This document shows positions 38,943-47,875 of a DNA stretch of 64,000 nt, in pieces. Made by a program: the position numbers and the translations under genes. The stretch is from the NCBI RefSeq assembly GCF_000230675.1, contig NZ_AGIK01000002.1, positions 124,001 through 188,000 on the forward strand, in the 5' to 3' direction. The stretch comes from Synechococcus sp. WH 8016. Lineage in GTDB: Bacteria; Cyanobacteriota; Cyanobacteriia; PCC-6307; Cyanobiaceae. The notes under the pieces are model-generated. The model was not told the origin of the DNA. It made no database searches and was given only the letters and a program-made list of their open reading frames with translations. Every line of letters begins with the position of its first letter. Position 1 is the first letter of the stretch.

Positions 38943-39005
38943 CCCGTCGGGCGGCGATGCTAGGCATCCAGTTCATTCCTCCGCAGCGCCGGGCAATTGC
39001 CAACG

Positions 39006-39320
39006 ATGGACACATACGACATGGGGCCCCTGCTGCAAAGCAGCACCCTCAGCGGAGGCCTGTTTTGGGCGCTTGCCCTCTACCTACCACTTAGTGGCCC
39101 ACTACAACGACTGGAGGCCAGCTTGGAGGAGGGGCCCCTCAGTGGAGCTTGGCGTCAGGCCGCATTGGTGATCAGCAGTCTGCTGCTCGCCCTCGCTGTG
39201 GGGGTGATCACCCAACTCATCCTGGCCTGGGCCCTCGGACCAGGCTGGGCCTCCAGCCTGGCCTTAATCACCATTGGCTGGAGTTTGTTTCTCGTGGTCG
39301 CCCGCGGGCAAGGGGAGTAG
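39006..39320 (+). CDS. Small hypothetical membrane protein
   Basis: A 104-residue protein with about three hydrophobic stretches (near residues 13-30, 50-72 and 76-96) and an acidic loop LEASLEEGPLSG. No family was recognised. The ATG at 39006 is chosen over a TTG at 38997. It is divergent from the hydrolase gene and convergent with the antiporter; codon use looks like that of the neighbours. Confidence 0.6.
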   Translation: MDTYDMGPLLQSSTLSGGLFWALALYLPLSGPLQRLEASLEEGPLSGAWRQAALVISSLLLALAVGVITQLILAWALGPGWASSLALITIGWSLFLVVARGQGE

Positions 39321-39339
39321 GGCCTCAAAGCTCTAGCGG

Positions 39340-40746
39340 TTAGATCAAACCCACCGGATCAGCCGCCACCTCGCTGTCGACCTTGTCGTCGTCATCGGGT
39401 TTGTCACCACCAATCACCAACCTGAGCAGCACCGGCGCCAGGAAGGTGGTGCCGATCACCATCAACAGGATGGCTGCTTCGAGAGACGGTGAAAGCAGCT
39501 TGGCGCTGGTGCCAAGGCCCAGGAAAATCAAACCCACTTCTCCGCGCGGCATCATTCCCAGCCCAACGACAAGACGACGGGTGGGTTGCTTGCTCACAAA
39601 GGCCCAACCAGCCGCAATCTTGCCGATCACCGCCACCACAAACAGGAAAGCGGCGATCACCAAAGCGGTACGGCTCGCAGGGTCCGAAGGATTGATCACC
39701 GACAGATCCATGCCCGCACCCACGAGCACGAAGAAGATCGTGGCAAAGAGGGTCACGATCGGCAGCACGGCCTGTTGGATGGCGTGATTGTGCTTCGAAC
39801 TGCTGAGAATCAACCCTGCCGCGAAGGCACCAAGGGCCGCTTCCAAGCCAATCGCCGTAGCGGTAAAGCAGCTCAGCGCCAGGATCACGAAGGACGCCAC
39901 CAGCACCTCACCCGGGGCCTTGAGCTTGTCGATCAACCAATCGAAGGCAGGCGCTGCCGTACGACTCAAACCAATCGCCGCCACAACAAACACAGCCGCT
40001 GCAGCCACCAACTTGAGGATTGGACCAATCTCCAGGGTTCCGCCCGAAGCTAAGGCGATCACCACGGCCAAGATCACAATCCCGAGGATGTCATCGAGAA
40101 CGGCCGCACCAATCACGATCTGCCCCTCGCGGGTTTTTAGATATCCGAGTTCTCCGAACACACTCGCGGTAATGCCAATGCTGGTGGCGGTCATCGACGC
40201 GCCGGCAAAGATCGCTGGGATCGCGCCCACGTGGAAGATGGCCATCAGCCCCCAGGTCCCCAGGGCAAAGGGCAACACCACCCCGGCCACAGCCACGGTG
40301 AAGGCCTGGGTGCCCACCGCGATCAGCTCATCGAGTTCACTCTCCAAACCGGTGAGGAACAGCAGGGCAAACAGACCCAGCTGGGCCACAGCCTCCAAGG
40401 CTGGGAAGCTCTCGTTGTAGAGCTCCGTGACCGATTCAGGCGGCACATTGCCCAGAGAGCTCAGCAGGGTGATTAAGCCATTGCTCAGCTCTACTTGGGT
40501 TTCTGGCGGCACCAAGAGATGCAAACCGGACGCGCCGATCAACACACCAGCCAGAAGCTCTCCCAAGATTGTGGGGAGCTGAAGACGAACCAAAACCTCG
40601 GCCAGCGCTCGCGCTGCCACGAAGATCAACATGAAGCGGCCAACCCCAATCAAGGTGGCAGCCATCTCGAGATCGTGGGCTGACAGTTCAGCCAGCAGCG
40701 GCGTGAGAAGGGGCGGAATCGCAGCAGCAAGCATTGAAATCTGCAT
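39340..40746 (-). CDS. CPA2-family cation/proton antiporter (NapA/KefB-like)
   Basis: A 468-residue membrane protein with about 12-13 spans. It begins with a helix pair containing LQLPTILGELLAGVLIGASGL, the fold-typical motif of Na+/H+ exchangers, and later SMTATSIGITASVFGE and GLEAALGAFAAGLILS. No C-terminal nucleotide-binding (TrkA-N) domain is visible; the end is a short acidic tail (KPDDDDKVDSE). Likely role is Na+ or K+/H+ exchange, important in a marine organism. Ion specificity cannot be read from sequence. Confidence 0.9.
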   Translation of the reverse strand: MQISMLAAAIPPLLTPLLAELSAHDLEMAATLIGVGRFMLIFVAARALAEVLVRLQLPTILGELLAGVLIGASGLHLLVPPETQVELSNGLITLLSSLGNVPPESVTELYNESFPALEAVAQLGLFALLFLTGLESELDELIAVGTQAFTVAVAGVVLPFALGTWGLMAIFHVGAIPAIFAGASMTATSIGITASVFGELGYLKTREGQIVIGAAVLDDILGIVILAVVIALASGGTLEIGPILKLVAAAAVFVVAAIGLSRTAAPAFDWLIDKLKAPGEVLVASFVILALSCFTATAIGLEAALGAFAAGLILSSSKHNHAIQQAVLPIVTLFATIFFVLVGAGMDLSVINPSDPASRTALVIAAFLFVVAVIGKIAAGWAFVSKQPTRRLVVGLGMMPRGEVGLIFLGLGTSAKLLSPSLEAAILLMVIGTTFLAPVLLRLVIGGDKPDDDDKVDSEVAADPVGLI

Positions 40747-41009
40747 GTTTTCTCAGCGGGACCTTAAGGGCAAAAGGGATCGAAGGCCGTGCATTGCATA
40801 AGCCTGCTAGCTAATGGCAACAAAGAGGGAAGCCCTGCGAACCGCGCATTGAGGCTGGAGCAGGGAAAGGAAGGCCACCACTCACAACCCTGTGGCCATC
40901 CGCTTAACGAGAAGACTGGGTCACAGTTCCTGCACCATTTCAAGCTTTCTTGGCCAAATACCAGCACACTTAACGCACAACAAAACGTAAACGCCATATT
41001 TCTCCCTCC

Positions 41010-43532
41010 ATGAGCAGCTCCGAACCCCTCGATCTTCGCCTTCCAACTCCTGGTTGCTATGCCGACCCAGAACGGGCGGGATTGGATGCTGATGCCGTGT
41101 TTGACGGCATGACAGAGCATCTGTTCTTCACGCTGGGCAAGCTGGCTCCATCCGCCAGCCGCCATGACCTCTACATGGCCCTTAGCTATGCCGTGCGCGA
41201 TCGGCTGATGACCCGTTATCTGGCCAGCTTGGAGGCAATTCGAGCTCGACCGCAAAAAACGGTGGCCTATCTGTCTGCGGAGTTCCTGATTGGACCGCAA
41301 CTGGCCAACAATCTGCTCAATCTGGGAATCCAGAACGAAGCGGAAGAGGCCGTAAAGCGCTTCGGGATTGAATCCCTGCAACAGATCATCGAGGTGGAGG
41401 AGGAGCCTGGCCTCGGCAATGGCGGTTTGGGGCGCCTTGCCGCTTGCTACATGGAGTCGCTGGCAAGCTTGCAAATCCCAGCCACGGGCTATGGCATCCG
41501 CTACGAGTTCGGGATTTTTGACCAACTGATCCGCGATGGCTGGCAGGTGGAGGTCACCGATAAATGGCTGAAGGGAGGCTGGCCTTGGGAGCTTCCGCAA
41601 CCCGATCAGGCCTGTTTCGTGGGCTTTGGTGGCCGCACGGAGAGCTATCTCGACGACAAAGGCCACTACCGCTCGCGCTGGATCCCCTCGGATCACGCCA
41701 TTGGTGTTCCCCACGATGTGCCGGTGCTCGGCTATCGCGTGAACACCTGCGACCGGCTGCGTCTCTGGCGGGCCGATGCCACGGAAAGCTTCGATTTTTA
41801 TGCCTTCAACATCGGCGATTACTACGGCGCCGTGGAAGAGAAAGTGGGGAGCGAAACCCTCTCCAAAGTGCTGTATCCCAACGACGGCACCGATGAGGGC
41901 CGGCGCCTACGCCTGAAGCAGCAACACTTCTTTGTGAGCTGCTCGCTTCAGGACATGTTGCGCAGCCTCGATAACCGTGGTCTTTCCGTCGACGACTTCC
42001 CCGAGTACTGGACCGTTCAGCTCAACGACACTCACCCGGCCATCGCGGTTGCAGAACTGATGCGTCTGTTGATCGATGATCGCCATATGGAGTGGGACAA
42101 GGCTTGGGACATCACCCGGCGTTCTGTGGCCTACACGAACCACACCTTGCTTCCCGAGGCCCTTGAGAAATGGGATCTCAACCTGTTTGGAAGCCTGCTG
42201 CCCAGGCATTTAGAGCTGATTTACGAAATCAACCGCCGCTTCCTGCAGCAGGTGCGCTTGCGCTATCCCGGAAACGAGGCGATTCAACGCAAGCTCTCGA
42301 TCATTGATGAAGAGGGTGGGAAGTCCATCCGCATGGCCCACCTCGCCACCATTGGCGCCCATCACGTGAATGGCGTCGCAGCCCTCCACTCCGATTTGGT
42401 GCGCGAGCAGCTGATGCCTGAATTCGCCGAGCTCTGGCCCGAAAAATTCACCAATGTGACCAACGGCGTCACCCCAAGGCGTTGGGTGGCCCTGTCCAAT
42501 CCAGGACTCTCCACCCTGCTTGATGAGCATGTGGGCCCCGATTGGGTCACCAACATGGAGATCCTGCGCAAACTTGAGGATCGCCAGAACGACACGGGCT
42601 TCCTGACGCATTGGGAAGACACCAAGCTCTCCGTGAAGCGCAAGCTATCGACCTACATCCACCGCAACACCGGAGTGTTGGTGGATCCTTCTAGCTTGTT
42701 TGATGTGCAGGTGAAGCGCATCCATGAGTACAAACGCCAGCATCTCAATGCTCTGCAGGTGATTACCCAGTACCTGAGGATCAAAAACGGCAAGGCCGAT
42801 GGCATGGCACCACGCACGGTGATCTTTGGAGGCAAAGCGGCACCTGGCTATTACATGGCCAAATTGATCATCCGCTTTATCAATGGCATCGCCGAAACGA
42901 TCAACGCGGATCCCGACATGGACGGACGGCTGCGGGTGGTGTTCCTGGCTGATTACAACGTGAAGCTCGGCGAACAGGTGTATCCAGCCTCTGATCTTTC
43001 CGAACAGATCTCAACGGCTGGCAAGGAAGCCTCCGGCACCGGCAACATGAAATTCGCGATGAATGGAGCGCTCACGATTGGCACCCTTGATGGCGCCAAC
43101 GTGGAAATCCGTGAGCACGTGGGCACGGAGAATTTCTTCCTATTCGGCAAGACCGTGGAAGAAATTGCTGCCCTCAAGCAAAGCGGTTACAGGCCTTGGG
43201 AAGTGGTGGAGTCTGTTCCTGAGCTCGCTGAGGCCATCCGCTTGGTGGAGATGGGTCACTTCAGCAATGGCGATGGTGAGCTGTTCCGTCCTCTGATCGA
43301 CAACCTCACGGGGAATGATCCCTTCTTCGTGATGGCTGATTTTGCCGATTACTTGCGCGCTCAAGATGCGGTGAGCCTGGCCTGGACCGATCGCCATCAT
43401 TGGAACCGGATGTCGGTGTTGAACAGCGCCAGAAGCGGCTTCTTCTCATCGGATCGTTCGATCCGTGACTACTGCCGTGACATCTGGAAAGTGGAGCCCA
43501 TGCCGGTTGAGATCACCTGTGACGTGCGCTGA
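41010..43532 (+). CDS. glgP: Glycogen phosphorylase
   Basis: Releases glucose-1-phosphate from glycogen, feeding night-time catabolism. The 840-residue enzyme has VAYLSAEFLIGPQL and EPGLGNGGLGRLAACYMES near the N-terminus, the VQLNDTHPAIAVAEL segment, and the pyridoxal phosphate lysine in EASGTGNMKFAMNGALTIG. Length matches maltodextrin/glycogen phosphorylases. A strong terminator follows the stop. A 316-codon antisense frame over its 5' half is treated as a shadow. Confidence 0.97.
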   Translation: MSSSEPLDLRLPTPGCYADPERAGLDADAVFDGMTEHLFFTLGKLAPSASRHDLYMALSYAVRDRLMTRYLASLEAIRARPQKTVAYLSAEFLIGPQLANNLLNLGIQNEAEEAVKRFGIESLQQIIEVEEEPGLGNGGLGRLAACYMESLASLQIPATGYGIRYEFGIFDQLIRDGWQVEVTDKWLKGGWPWELPQPDQACFVGFGGRTESYLDDKGHYRSRWIPSDHAIGVPHDVPVLGYRVNTCDRLRLWRADATESFDFYAFNIGDYYGAVEEKVGSETLSKVLYPNDGTDEGRRLRLKQQHFFVSCSLQDMLRSLDNRGLSVDDFPEYWTVQLNDTHPAIAVAELMRLLIDDRHMEWDKAWDITRRSVAYTNHTLLPEALEKWDLNLFGSLLPRHLELIYEINRRFLQQVRLRYPGNEAIQRKLSIIDEEGGKSIRMAHLATIGAHHVNGVAALHSDLVREQLMPEFAELWPEKFTNVTNGVTPRRWVALSNPGLSTLLDEHVGPDWVTNMEILRKLEDRQNDTGFLTHWEDTKLSVKRKLSTYIHRNTGVLVDPSSLFDVQVKRIHEYKRQHLNALQVITQYLRIKNGKADGMAPRTVIFGGKAAPGYYMAKLIIRFINGIAETINADPDMDGRLRVVFLADYNVKLGEQVYPASDLSEQISTAGKEASGTGNMKFAMNGALTIGTLDGANVEIREHVGTENFFLFGKTVEEIAALKQSGYRPWEVVESVPELAEAIRLVEMGHFSNGDGELFRPLIDNLTGNDPFFVMADFADYLRAQDAVSLAWTDRHHWNRMSVLNSARSGFFSSDRSIRDYCRDIWKVEPMPVEITCDVR

Positions 43533-43560
43533 TTAAGGGCACAGCCATTGAACTTGCATT

Positions 43561-43594
43561 AAAAAAGCCCTCGCACAACGCGAGGGCTTTTTTT
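43561..43594. terminator. Bidirectional terminator after glgP
   Basis: A perfect stem (AAAAAAGCCCTCGC paired with GCGAGGGCTTTTTT) with loop ACAAC. The T-run on the plus strand ends glgP; the A-run gives the matching T-run on the minus strand for the convergent gene ending at 43618. Confidence 0.93.
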
Positions 43595-43617
43595 GAGCGG
43601 GATTGATCTCAGCTGGT

Positions 43618-44073
43618 TCAGCTGCGATCAGGAAGATCAGGGGTTTGGTGCAACAGGCGATTCAAACGCAAGCGATCAGCATTAAGAGGGTCGGGGGCGA
43701 GCTCACCGGCCAGCTCCCTGAATTTCTGTTCAATATCGTCGGGCACACGCACATCAAAGATGCGCTCCATCAACGCTTCGATGGAAAACAAATGAGCATT
43801 GATATTTTCAAGATCAGCCATTGCTTGATGGATGGCATCAGCAGGCTCTTCTCCACCACCCATCGGGGTGGCATGGGTTTGGGCGTCAGCGCCCGGAGTG
43901 CCGTGTTGCTTTTGGAGATCCTCCAGCACGCGACCAGACAGGGTTCTAAAGGCTTGAAGCGCCGCCCAACTCAGCTCCTGCTGCTGACGCAACGTTGGTG
44001 ACTCTCTGATCAGACGGTCGTGCTCTCGATAGAAGCGTTGACAGTCAGGACATTGACAGGGCTCTTCAGGCAA
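43618..44073 (-). CDS. Conserved hypothetical protein with N-terminal CxCxxC
   Basis: A 151-residue acidic protein. The N-terminus MPEEPCQCPDCQRFYREHDRLI has a metal-binding-type C-x-C-x-x-C cluster followed by a long helical region (LRQQQELSWAALQAFRTLSGRVLEDLQKQHG). The C-terminal part has predicted helices rich in Glu and Leu. No family recognised. It shares direction with the next small gene upstream and the glgP terminator ends its transcript. Confidence 0.6.
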   Translation of the reverse strand: MPEEPCQCPDCQRFYREHDRLIRESPTLRQQQELSWAALQAFRTLSGRVLEDLQKQHGTPGADAQTHATPMGGGEEPADAIHQAMADLENINAHLFSIEALMERIFDVRVPDDIEQKFRELAGELAPDPLNADRLRLNRLLHQTPDLPDRS

Positions 44074-44109
44074 AGCAGACCCTCAGTTATGTCCCATCAT
44101 CGCACCTGA

Positions 44110-44463
44110 TCAGGCCGTTAGCGGTGGATCCTGATCGAACCCAGACCGATCACCAAGCTGATCACCGAACGGATCTCCATCCCTGTCCACAACTCCTGGA
44201 AGCGGAATCTCGATCGAGCTCACCACATTGAGCGCATCGCGCAAACGCATGGAGTCGGCAAACCAACCCATCGCTTGTTCAGTGTCTCCACGACTCTCAG
44301 CATCACTGGCCTGATCTTCATGGGCTTCCGCCAAGAGGGCGAGCCAGCAGAGGCAGCGCGCTTGTACCACAGACAAATCAAGGTCTGTTGGCTGGCTGGC
44401 AGCGATGCGCTCGCTTTCCTGCTGAACCAAAAGCCGCAGCCGAAGCTCGTGAAGCTGGGTCAT
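44110..44463 (-). CDS. Conserved hypothetical protein
   Basis: A 117-residue, mostly helical acidic protein: MTQLHELRLRLLVQQESERI starts a helix, a middle segment reads RCLCWLALLAEAHEDQASD, and the C-terminus is a short Asp/Pro-rich tail (DRDGDPFGDQLGD). The helix-turn pattern with MGWFADSMRLRDAL could be a TPR-like pair (inference, weak). Function unknown. It lies 36 bases upstream of the CxCxxC protein in the same direction, probably one operon. Confidence 0.55.
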   Translation of the reverse strand: MTQLHELRLRLLVQQESERIAASQPTDLDLSVVQARCLCWLALLAEAHEDQASDAESRGDTEQAMGWFADSMRLRDALNVVSSIEIPLPGVVDRDGDPFGDQLGDRSGFDQDPPLTA

Positions 44464-44608
44464 GGAACCGGTTCACACCCTCGAAAATAGCGGGACTAAA
44501 GCATCTGGCTAGCCCATCGCGTCAAGACACCGAATCAATCAATTCGTATCAATTGGCGGGAAAGCGCACTCTGAATGACTACTTAATAGATATCCAATTC
44601 ACGCATTC

Positions 44609-44992
44609 ATGACACGCAAAGCGGGTTTGATCTCAGACTTCAAAGCTTTCATCAACAAAGGCAATGTGGTTGATCTCGCCATTGCCGTTGTGATTGCTGG
44701 CGCATTCGGCAAGGTTGTTGGCTCCGTCGTGACCTTGATCATGACCAATGCGCTTGAGCCGGCCTTGAAGGCCGCCAATGTGGACTCGATCAATGCCTGG
44801 CCTGCAGGCAGCGTGATTGTGGCGATCATCAACTTCCTCGTGATCGCCTTTGTGTGCTTCTTGATTGTGAAATCAATTGAGGCCTCAAAGCGGAAGCAAG
44901 AGGTCATTGAGGAAACGAAGCCTGACCCCCAAGCTCAACTAGCTTCCGCCATCACTCGCCTCACTGACGCTTTAGAGCGCAAGGGGTTCTGA
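44609..44992 (+). CDS. mscL: Large-conductance mechanosensitive channel
   Basis: Opens under membrane tension to release solutes on hypo-osmotic shock. The 127-residue protein has the amphipathic N-terminal helix and pore helix (about residues 10-46) with FKAFINKGNVVDLAIAVVI, a short periplasmic loop (about 47-66), a second span (about 67-88) and a charged C-terminal helix. The loop is shorter than in E. coli MscL. Its last 21 bases overlap the convergent Fic gene. Confidence 0.92.
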   Translation: MTRKAGLISDFKAFINKGNVVDLAIAVVIAGAFGKVVGSVVTLIMTNALEPALKAANVDSINAWPAGSVIVAIINFLVIAFVCFLIVKSIEASKRKQEVIEETKPDPQAQLASAITRLTDALERKGF

Positions 44993-46132
44993 AGCGCTTG
45001 GCCAATGGATCCGATAGGCGCGGCTGCGGCCCTCCCCGATCGGCTCGATCGCCTGCTGTTCCACGAGTTCGCTCAGGTCTCGCCAGGCCGTAGCGCGGCT
45101 CACTTTGGTGAGGCTGATGGCCTTGCGCAGGGTCATGCCGCCCGTGAAGCCCTCCGGTTCGGCATCCAGCAACCGATTGAGCAGTTTCTGCTGGCGGTTG
45201 TTGAAGCCGCTGTAACGATGGCTCCACCAGAAAGCCGCCTTGCGCCGCACCGCATCAATCACGGCGCCATTGGTGACCGCCTCTGCCGTGAGCTGCTCCA
45301 AGAACCAGCTCAGCCAGCCCGTGACATCGAGATCTCCTCGCTGGCAGCGCTCCAAAACCGTGTAATACGCCTCGCGCTCGCGCGAGATCTGAGCAGAGAT
45401 GCCGAGGGCGCGGGCAGATAACCCCTGCTGAACGCTGGCTCTGCAGTCCTGTGCCAGAAGCCGATCAGTGATGGCACGGGCTAGGCGGCCGTTGCCGTCT
45501 TCATAGGGGTGGAGGGTGAGGAACCAGAGGTGGGCCAGGCCGGCCCGGAGCAGCCCGTCGAGCTCAGCTGGCGGGGAGGCGATCCAATCCAGGAAAACCT
45601 CCAGCTGCCGCTCGAGCTGGTTTCGGGGTGGCGCTTCAAAGTGCAGGCGCTCGCGGCCGATCACTCCAGAGAGCACCTGCATTGGGGCCTCATCCCGCAG
45701 CTCACCAATACGAATGGCGCGCAGGCCATCGGGGCCAGCGGCAAACAAGCGCTGGTGCCAGTGGTTCAACGTGGCCAGGGAAAGGGGAGCTTCAAGGCTG
45801 CTGGTGGCTTCCATCAAGACATCCAGCAGGCCCTCCACCTGGGCGCTGGCGGTCGGGTGACCTTCGGTTAGAGGGAGGCGCAGCCGCTGCGCGATTGAAG
45901 AGCGCACCTGGACGGGATCCAGCAGCTCCCCTTCAATGGCCGCCGTGCCCAAGCTCTCGCGGCCCAACAAGGCAGAGATCGCCTCGCGATCAAGCGGGGG
46001 CTCTAGCGATTCCAGCCTGCTCAGCAGCTCATGACGTGCCAAACGGGCCTGTTCAAGCAGAGGCTCCAGAGAGGAGCTCTTCCAACGGAACTGGGGCCAG
46101 TCCGGCTGCTGCCAGATCCAAGATGAAGCCAT
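44972..46132 (-). CDS. Fic-domain protein with C-terminal winged helix (AMPylator-type)
   Basis: A 386-residue Fic protein, predicted to transfer AMP to target hydroxyls. The core motif HPYEDGNGRLAR (208-219) has the catalytic His and the phosphate-binding GNGR. An N-terminal inhibitory motif, T63-x-x-x-E67-G68 (TAAIEGE), is intact, as in class II self-inhibited Fics. The C-terminus (about 325-386; MTLRKAISLTKVSRATAWRDLSEL) looks like a winged helix-turn-helix, so the protein may also repress itself. Candidate operator repeats lie just upstream of the start. The target is unknown. Confidence 0.9.
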   Translation of the reverse strand: MASSWIWQQPDWPQFRWKSSSLEPLLEQARLARHELLSRLESLEPPLDREAISALLGRESLGTAAIEGELLDPVQVRSSIAQRLRLPLTEGHPTASAQVEGLLDVLMEATSSLEAPLSLATLNHWHQRLFAAGPDGLRAIRIGELRDEAPMQVLSGVIGRERLHFEAPPRNQLERQLEVFLDWIASPPAELDGLLRAGLAHLWFLTLHPYEDGNGRLARAITDRLLAQDCRASVQQGLSARALGISAQISREREAYYTVLERCQRGDLDVTGWLSWFLEQLTAEAVTNGAVIDAVRRKAAFWWSHRYSGFNNRQQKLLNRLLDAEPEGFTGGMTLRKAISLTKVSRATAWRDLSELVEQQAIEPIGEGRSRAYRIHWPSASEPLAL

Positions 46133-46143
46133 TGGCTCAGCTT

Positions 46144-46187
46144 AATCGCTTCATCTGGCGAAGCGATTCATGACAAGGAATCGCTTC
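46144..46187. promoter_or_regulatory. Candidate autoregulatory operator of the Fic gene
   Basis: Three copies of one nine-base word: AATCGCTTC at 46144-46152, its inverse GAAGCGATT at 46160-46168, and AATCGCTTC again at 46179-46187. The first pair forms a palindrome with a seven-base spacer. They start 12 bases upstream of the Fic ATG, overlapping the expected ribosome site and promoter, and the Fic protein ends in a winged helix. A further near match (GAAGCGATCC) lies at about 46283. Confidence 0.7.
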
Positions 46188-46357
46188 ATTGAGCCAGTCT
46201 CTGGCCTTGAGACTCCATGAAAAGCTCTGCAACCAATAAGGATTTAAAAACGGGCTGTTGGGACTAATCCGGCCAGCCATCTGAAGCGATCCGGCTCTGA
46301 TCGATTATCAGCCGATCTGCATCGCTGGGGGCCGCACTCCCCTTTTCAGATGAGCGC

Positions 46358-46374
46358 CGTACAGTGTCCGTACG
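46358..46374. promoter_or_regulatory. Candidate operator of the DUF1778-GNAT module
   Basis: The inverted repeat CGTAC-AGTGTCC-GTACG lies about 20 bases upstream of the GTG start of the antitoxin gene. RHH antitoxins of this type commonly bind such palindromes to repress their own operon. Its location argues for the GTG at 46395 rather than the ATG at 46350 as start. Confidence 0.5.
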
Positions 46375-46394
46375 TTCCTGGTGGGTTTCTCGAC

Positions 46395-46715
46395 GTGACC
46401 AGCACAAAGCCGCCCGGCTACCGGCCGGCCAAGACGAGCCGAATCGAGCTGCGGGCCACAGAGGACGACCGCGACCTGCTGGATCGGGCCGCTGCTGCCC
46501 TCGGCACCGACCGCAGTTCCTTCCTTCTCTCCCAGGGGCGGCTAGCCGCACAGCGGGTGCTGGCTGATCGGCAGCACGTTCTGCTCGATGCAGACGCCCA
46601 GCAGGAATGGGAGCGGATCAACAGCCGCCCGGCCCGCAGCCTGCCCGGCCTGACGCGCCTGCTGGAGCGTCCCTCACCCTTTGCCAAGCCCGCGGCGGAT
46701 CAACCCCAGCCGTGA
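46395..46715 (+). CDS. DUF1778 (TacA-like) antitoxin
   Basis: A 106-residue antitoxin from the GTG at 46395. TSRIELRATEDDRDLLDRAAAALGTDRSSFLL is the ribbon-helix-helix DNA-binding domain of the DUF1778/TacA family; the C-terminal half (DADAQQEWERINSRPAR..., ending LLERPSPF) is the toxin-neutralising tail. The stop overlaps the toxin GTG by four bases (GTGA). An in-frame ATG at 46350 would place a palindrome inside the coding region. Expected to neutralise the GNAT toxin next to it and repress the operon. Confidence 0.9.
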   Translation: MTSTKPPGYRPAKTSRIELRATEDDRDLLDRAAAALGTDRSSFLLSQGRLAAQRVLADRQHVLLDADAQQEWERINSRPARSLPGLTRLLERPSPFAKPAADQPQP

Positions 46716-47185
46716 GCCGCTACAGCCCCCCGGAGCTGCTGGCGGCCCGTCACCAACTCGCAGGCTTCCTCTGCCGCTCCAAGGAGCAGACCACCTGGCT
46801 TGTGGAGTTCGCCAAGCAAGCCCATGGAACTGGCACCACCCGCGTGTTTGTGGTTAAAGAGATCGATCAATCAGCCGTCGTTGCCTACTACGCCTGGTGC
46901 ATGGCGAGCGTGGGAATCACGCAGCCCGTCGCTCTGCTGGCCCGCCTGGGGGTGGACGAACGTCATGAAGGCCAGGGCCTCGGTGCAGCTCTGCTGCTGG
47001 ATGTGATCTCAAGGGTCGCGAGCCTCAGCGACGCCATCGGCTGCCGCGGCTTGCTGGTGCATGCCGAATCCGGGCAAGCCCGAGGCTTCTATGAACATCT
47101 GATCCCTGAGTTCGAGCGATCACCCACTGATCCCCTGCACTTGTTGCTGCTGCTCAAGGACATCCGCCTCACAATGAGTCGCTGA
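46712..47185 (+). CDS. GNAT acetyltransferase toxin (TacT-like)
   Basis: A 157-residue GNAT-fold protein from the GTG at 46712, overlapping the antitoxin by four bases. The acetyl-CoA-binding motif is in RLGVDERHEGQGLGAALL, and GLLVHAESGQARGFYEHLIPEF carries the conserved tyrosine seen in TacT-type toxins, which acetylate the amino group of aminoacyl-tRNAs (family knowledge). Preceded by a DUF1778 antitoxin, so a type II toxin-antitoxin module. The module sits 120 bases from a tRNA-Arg gene. Confidence 0.9.
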   Translation: MSRYSPPELLAARHQLAGFLCRSKEQTTWLVEFAKQAHGTGTTRVFVVKEIDQSAVVAYYAWCMASVGITQPVALLARLGVDERHEGQGLGAALLLDVISRVASLSDAIGCRGLLVHAESGQARGFYEHLIPEFERSPTDPLHLLLLLKDIRLTMSR

Positions 47186-47308
47186 AGCAGGCTTCACGCC
47201 GGTGGGATCGCCCCCAACAGCATTGACCTCAACAGCAACTGCTGGCTAGAGCCTCTTTTCGGTCCTTGACATCCATCAAAGTTATGGAGTCAACGGGGTT
47301 TCACAAAA

Positions 47309-47382
<74 letters not shown>

Positions 47383-47400
47383 TCACAGGCCATTATGGGG

Positions 47401-47796
47401 GTTGAAAGTAGGCGAGGTGATCGCAATGGATGGGTGTTGCCTTCGGGCTGCAGTCATCGGTTGAGGAAAGTCCGGGCTCCCCGATGGCCAGGCTTGCTGG
47501 GTAATGCCCAGTGCGGGTGACCGTGAGGAGAGTGCCACAGAAACACACCGCCGATGGCCGGTTCTGCCGGCACAGGCAAGGGTGCAAAGGTGCGGTAAGA
47601 GCGCACCAGCAGCATCGAGAGGTGCTGGCTCGGTAAACCCCGGCTGGGAGCAAGGCCTAGGAACGACGGGTGGCCATCTTCCCCGTTCCGCCATAGTGCG
47701 CCGCTCGAGGTCGTCGGTAACGGCGATCCCAGATAGATGATCACCCCCCTTCCTTGGAAGGGTGAACAGAACCCGGCTTATGTCCTGCTTTCACCC
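47401..47796 (+). ncRNA. rnpB: RNase P RNA
   Basis: The ribozyme component that trims tRNA 5' leaders. Diagnostic segments are GAGGAAAGTCCGGGCTCC near the 5' end, the GGTAATGCCCAGTGCGGG region, CCACAGAAACA, and AGATAGATGATCACC with the 3' GAACAGAACCCGGCTTATG. The ends pair as helix P1 (GAAAGTAGG at 47404 with CCTGCTTTC at 47784-47792). Boundaries are accurate to a few bases. It lies between tRNA-Arg and rnc, so three RNA-processing genes are neighbours. Confidence 0.96.
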
Positions 47797-47875
47797 CTTT
47801 TATTGATGGTCCCTCGGGCTGCGTCAACGGGAACGTGCCGCTAAAACCAAGGCATTCGCATCCGAAGGAGTTGCT

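Noticed and set aside
40764-41714. 316-codon minus-strand frame over the start of glgP
   Set aside because: It overlaps the well-supported glycogen phosphorylase and has no recognisable motif; a GC-rich antisense shadow.
46264-46551. 95-codon minus-strand frame over the DUF1778 antitoxin
   Set aside because: Arg-rich shadow of the antitoxin gene, which has a family match and operon overlap.
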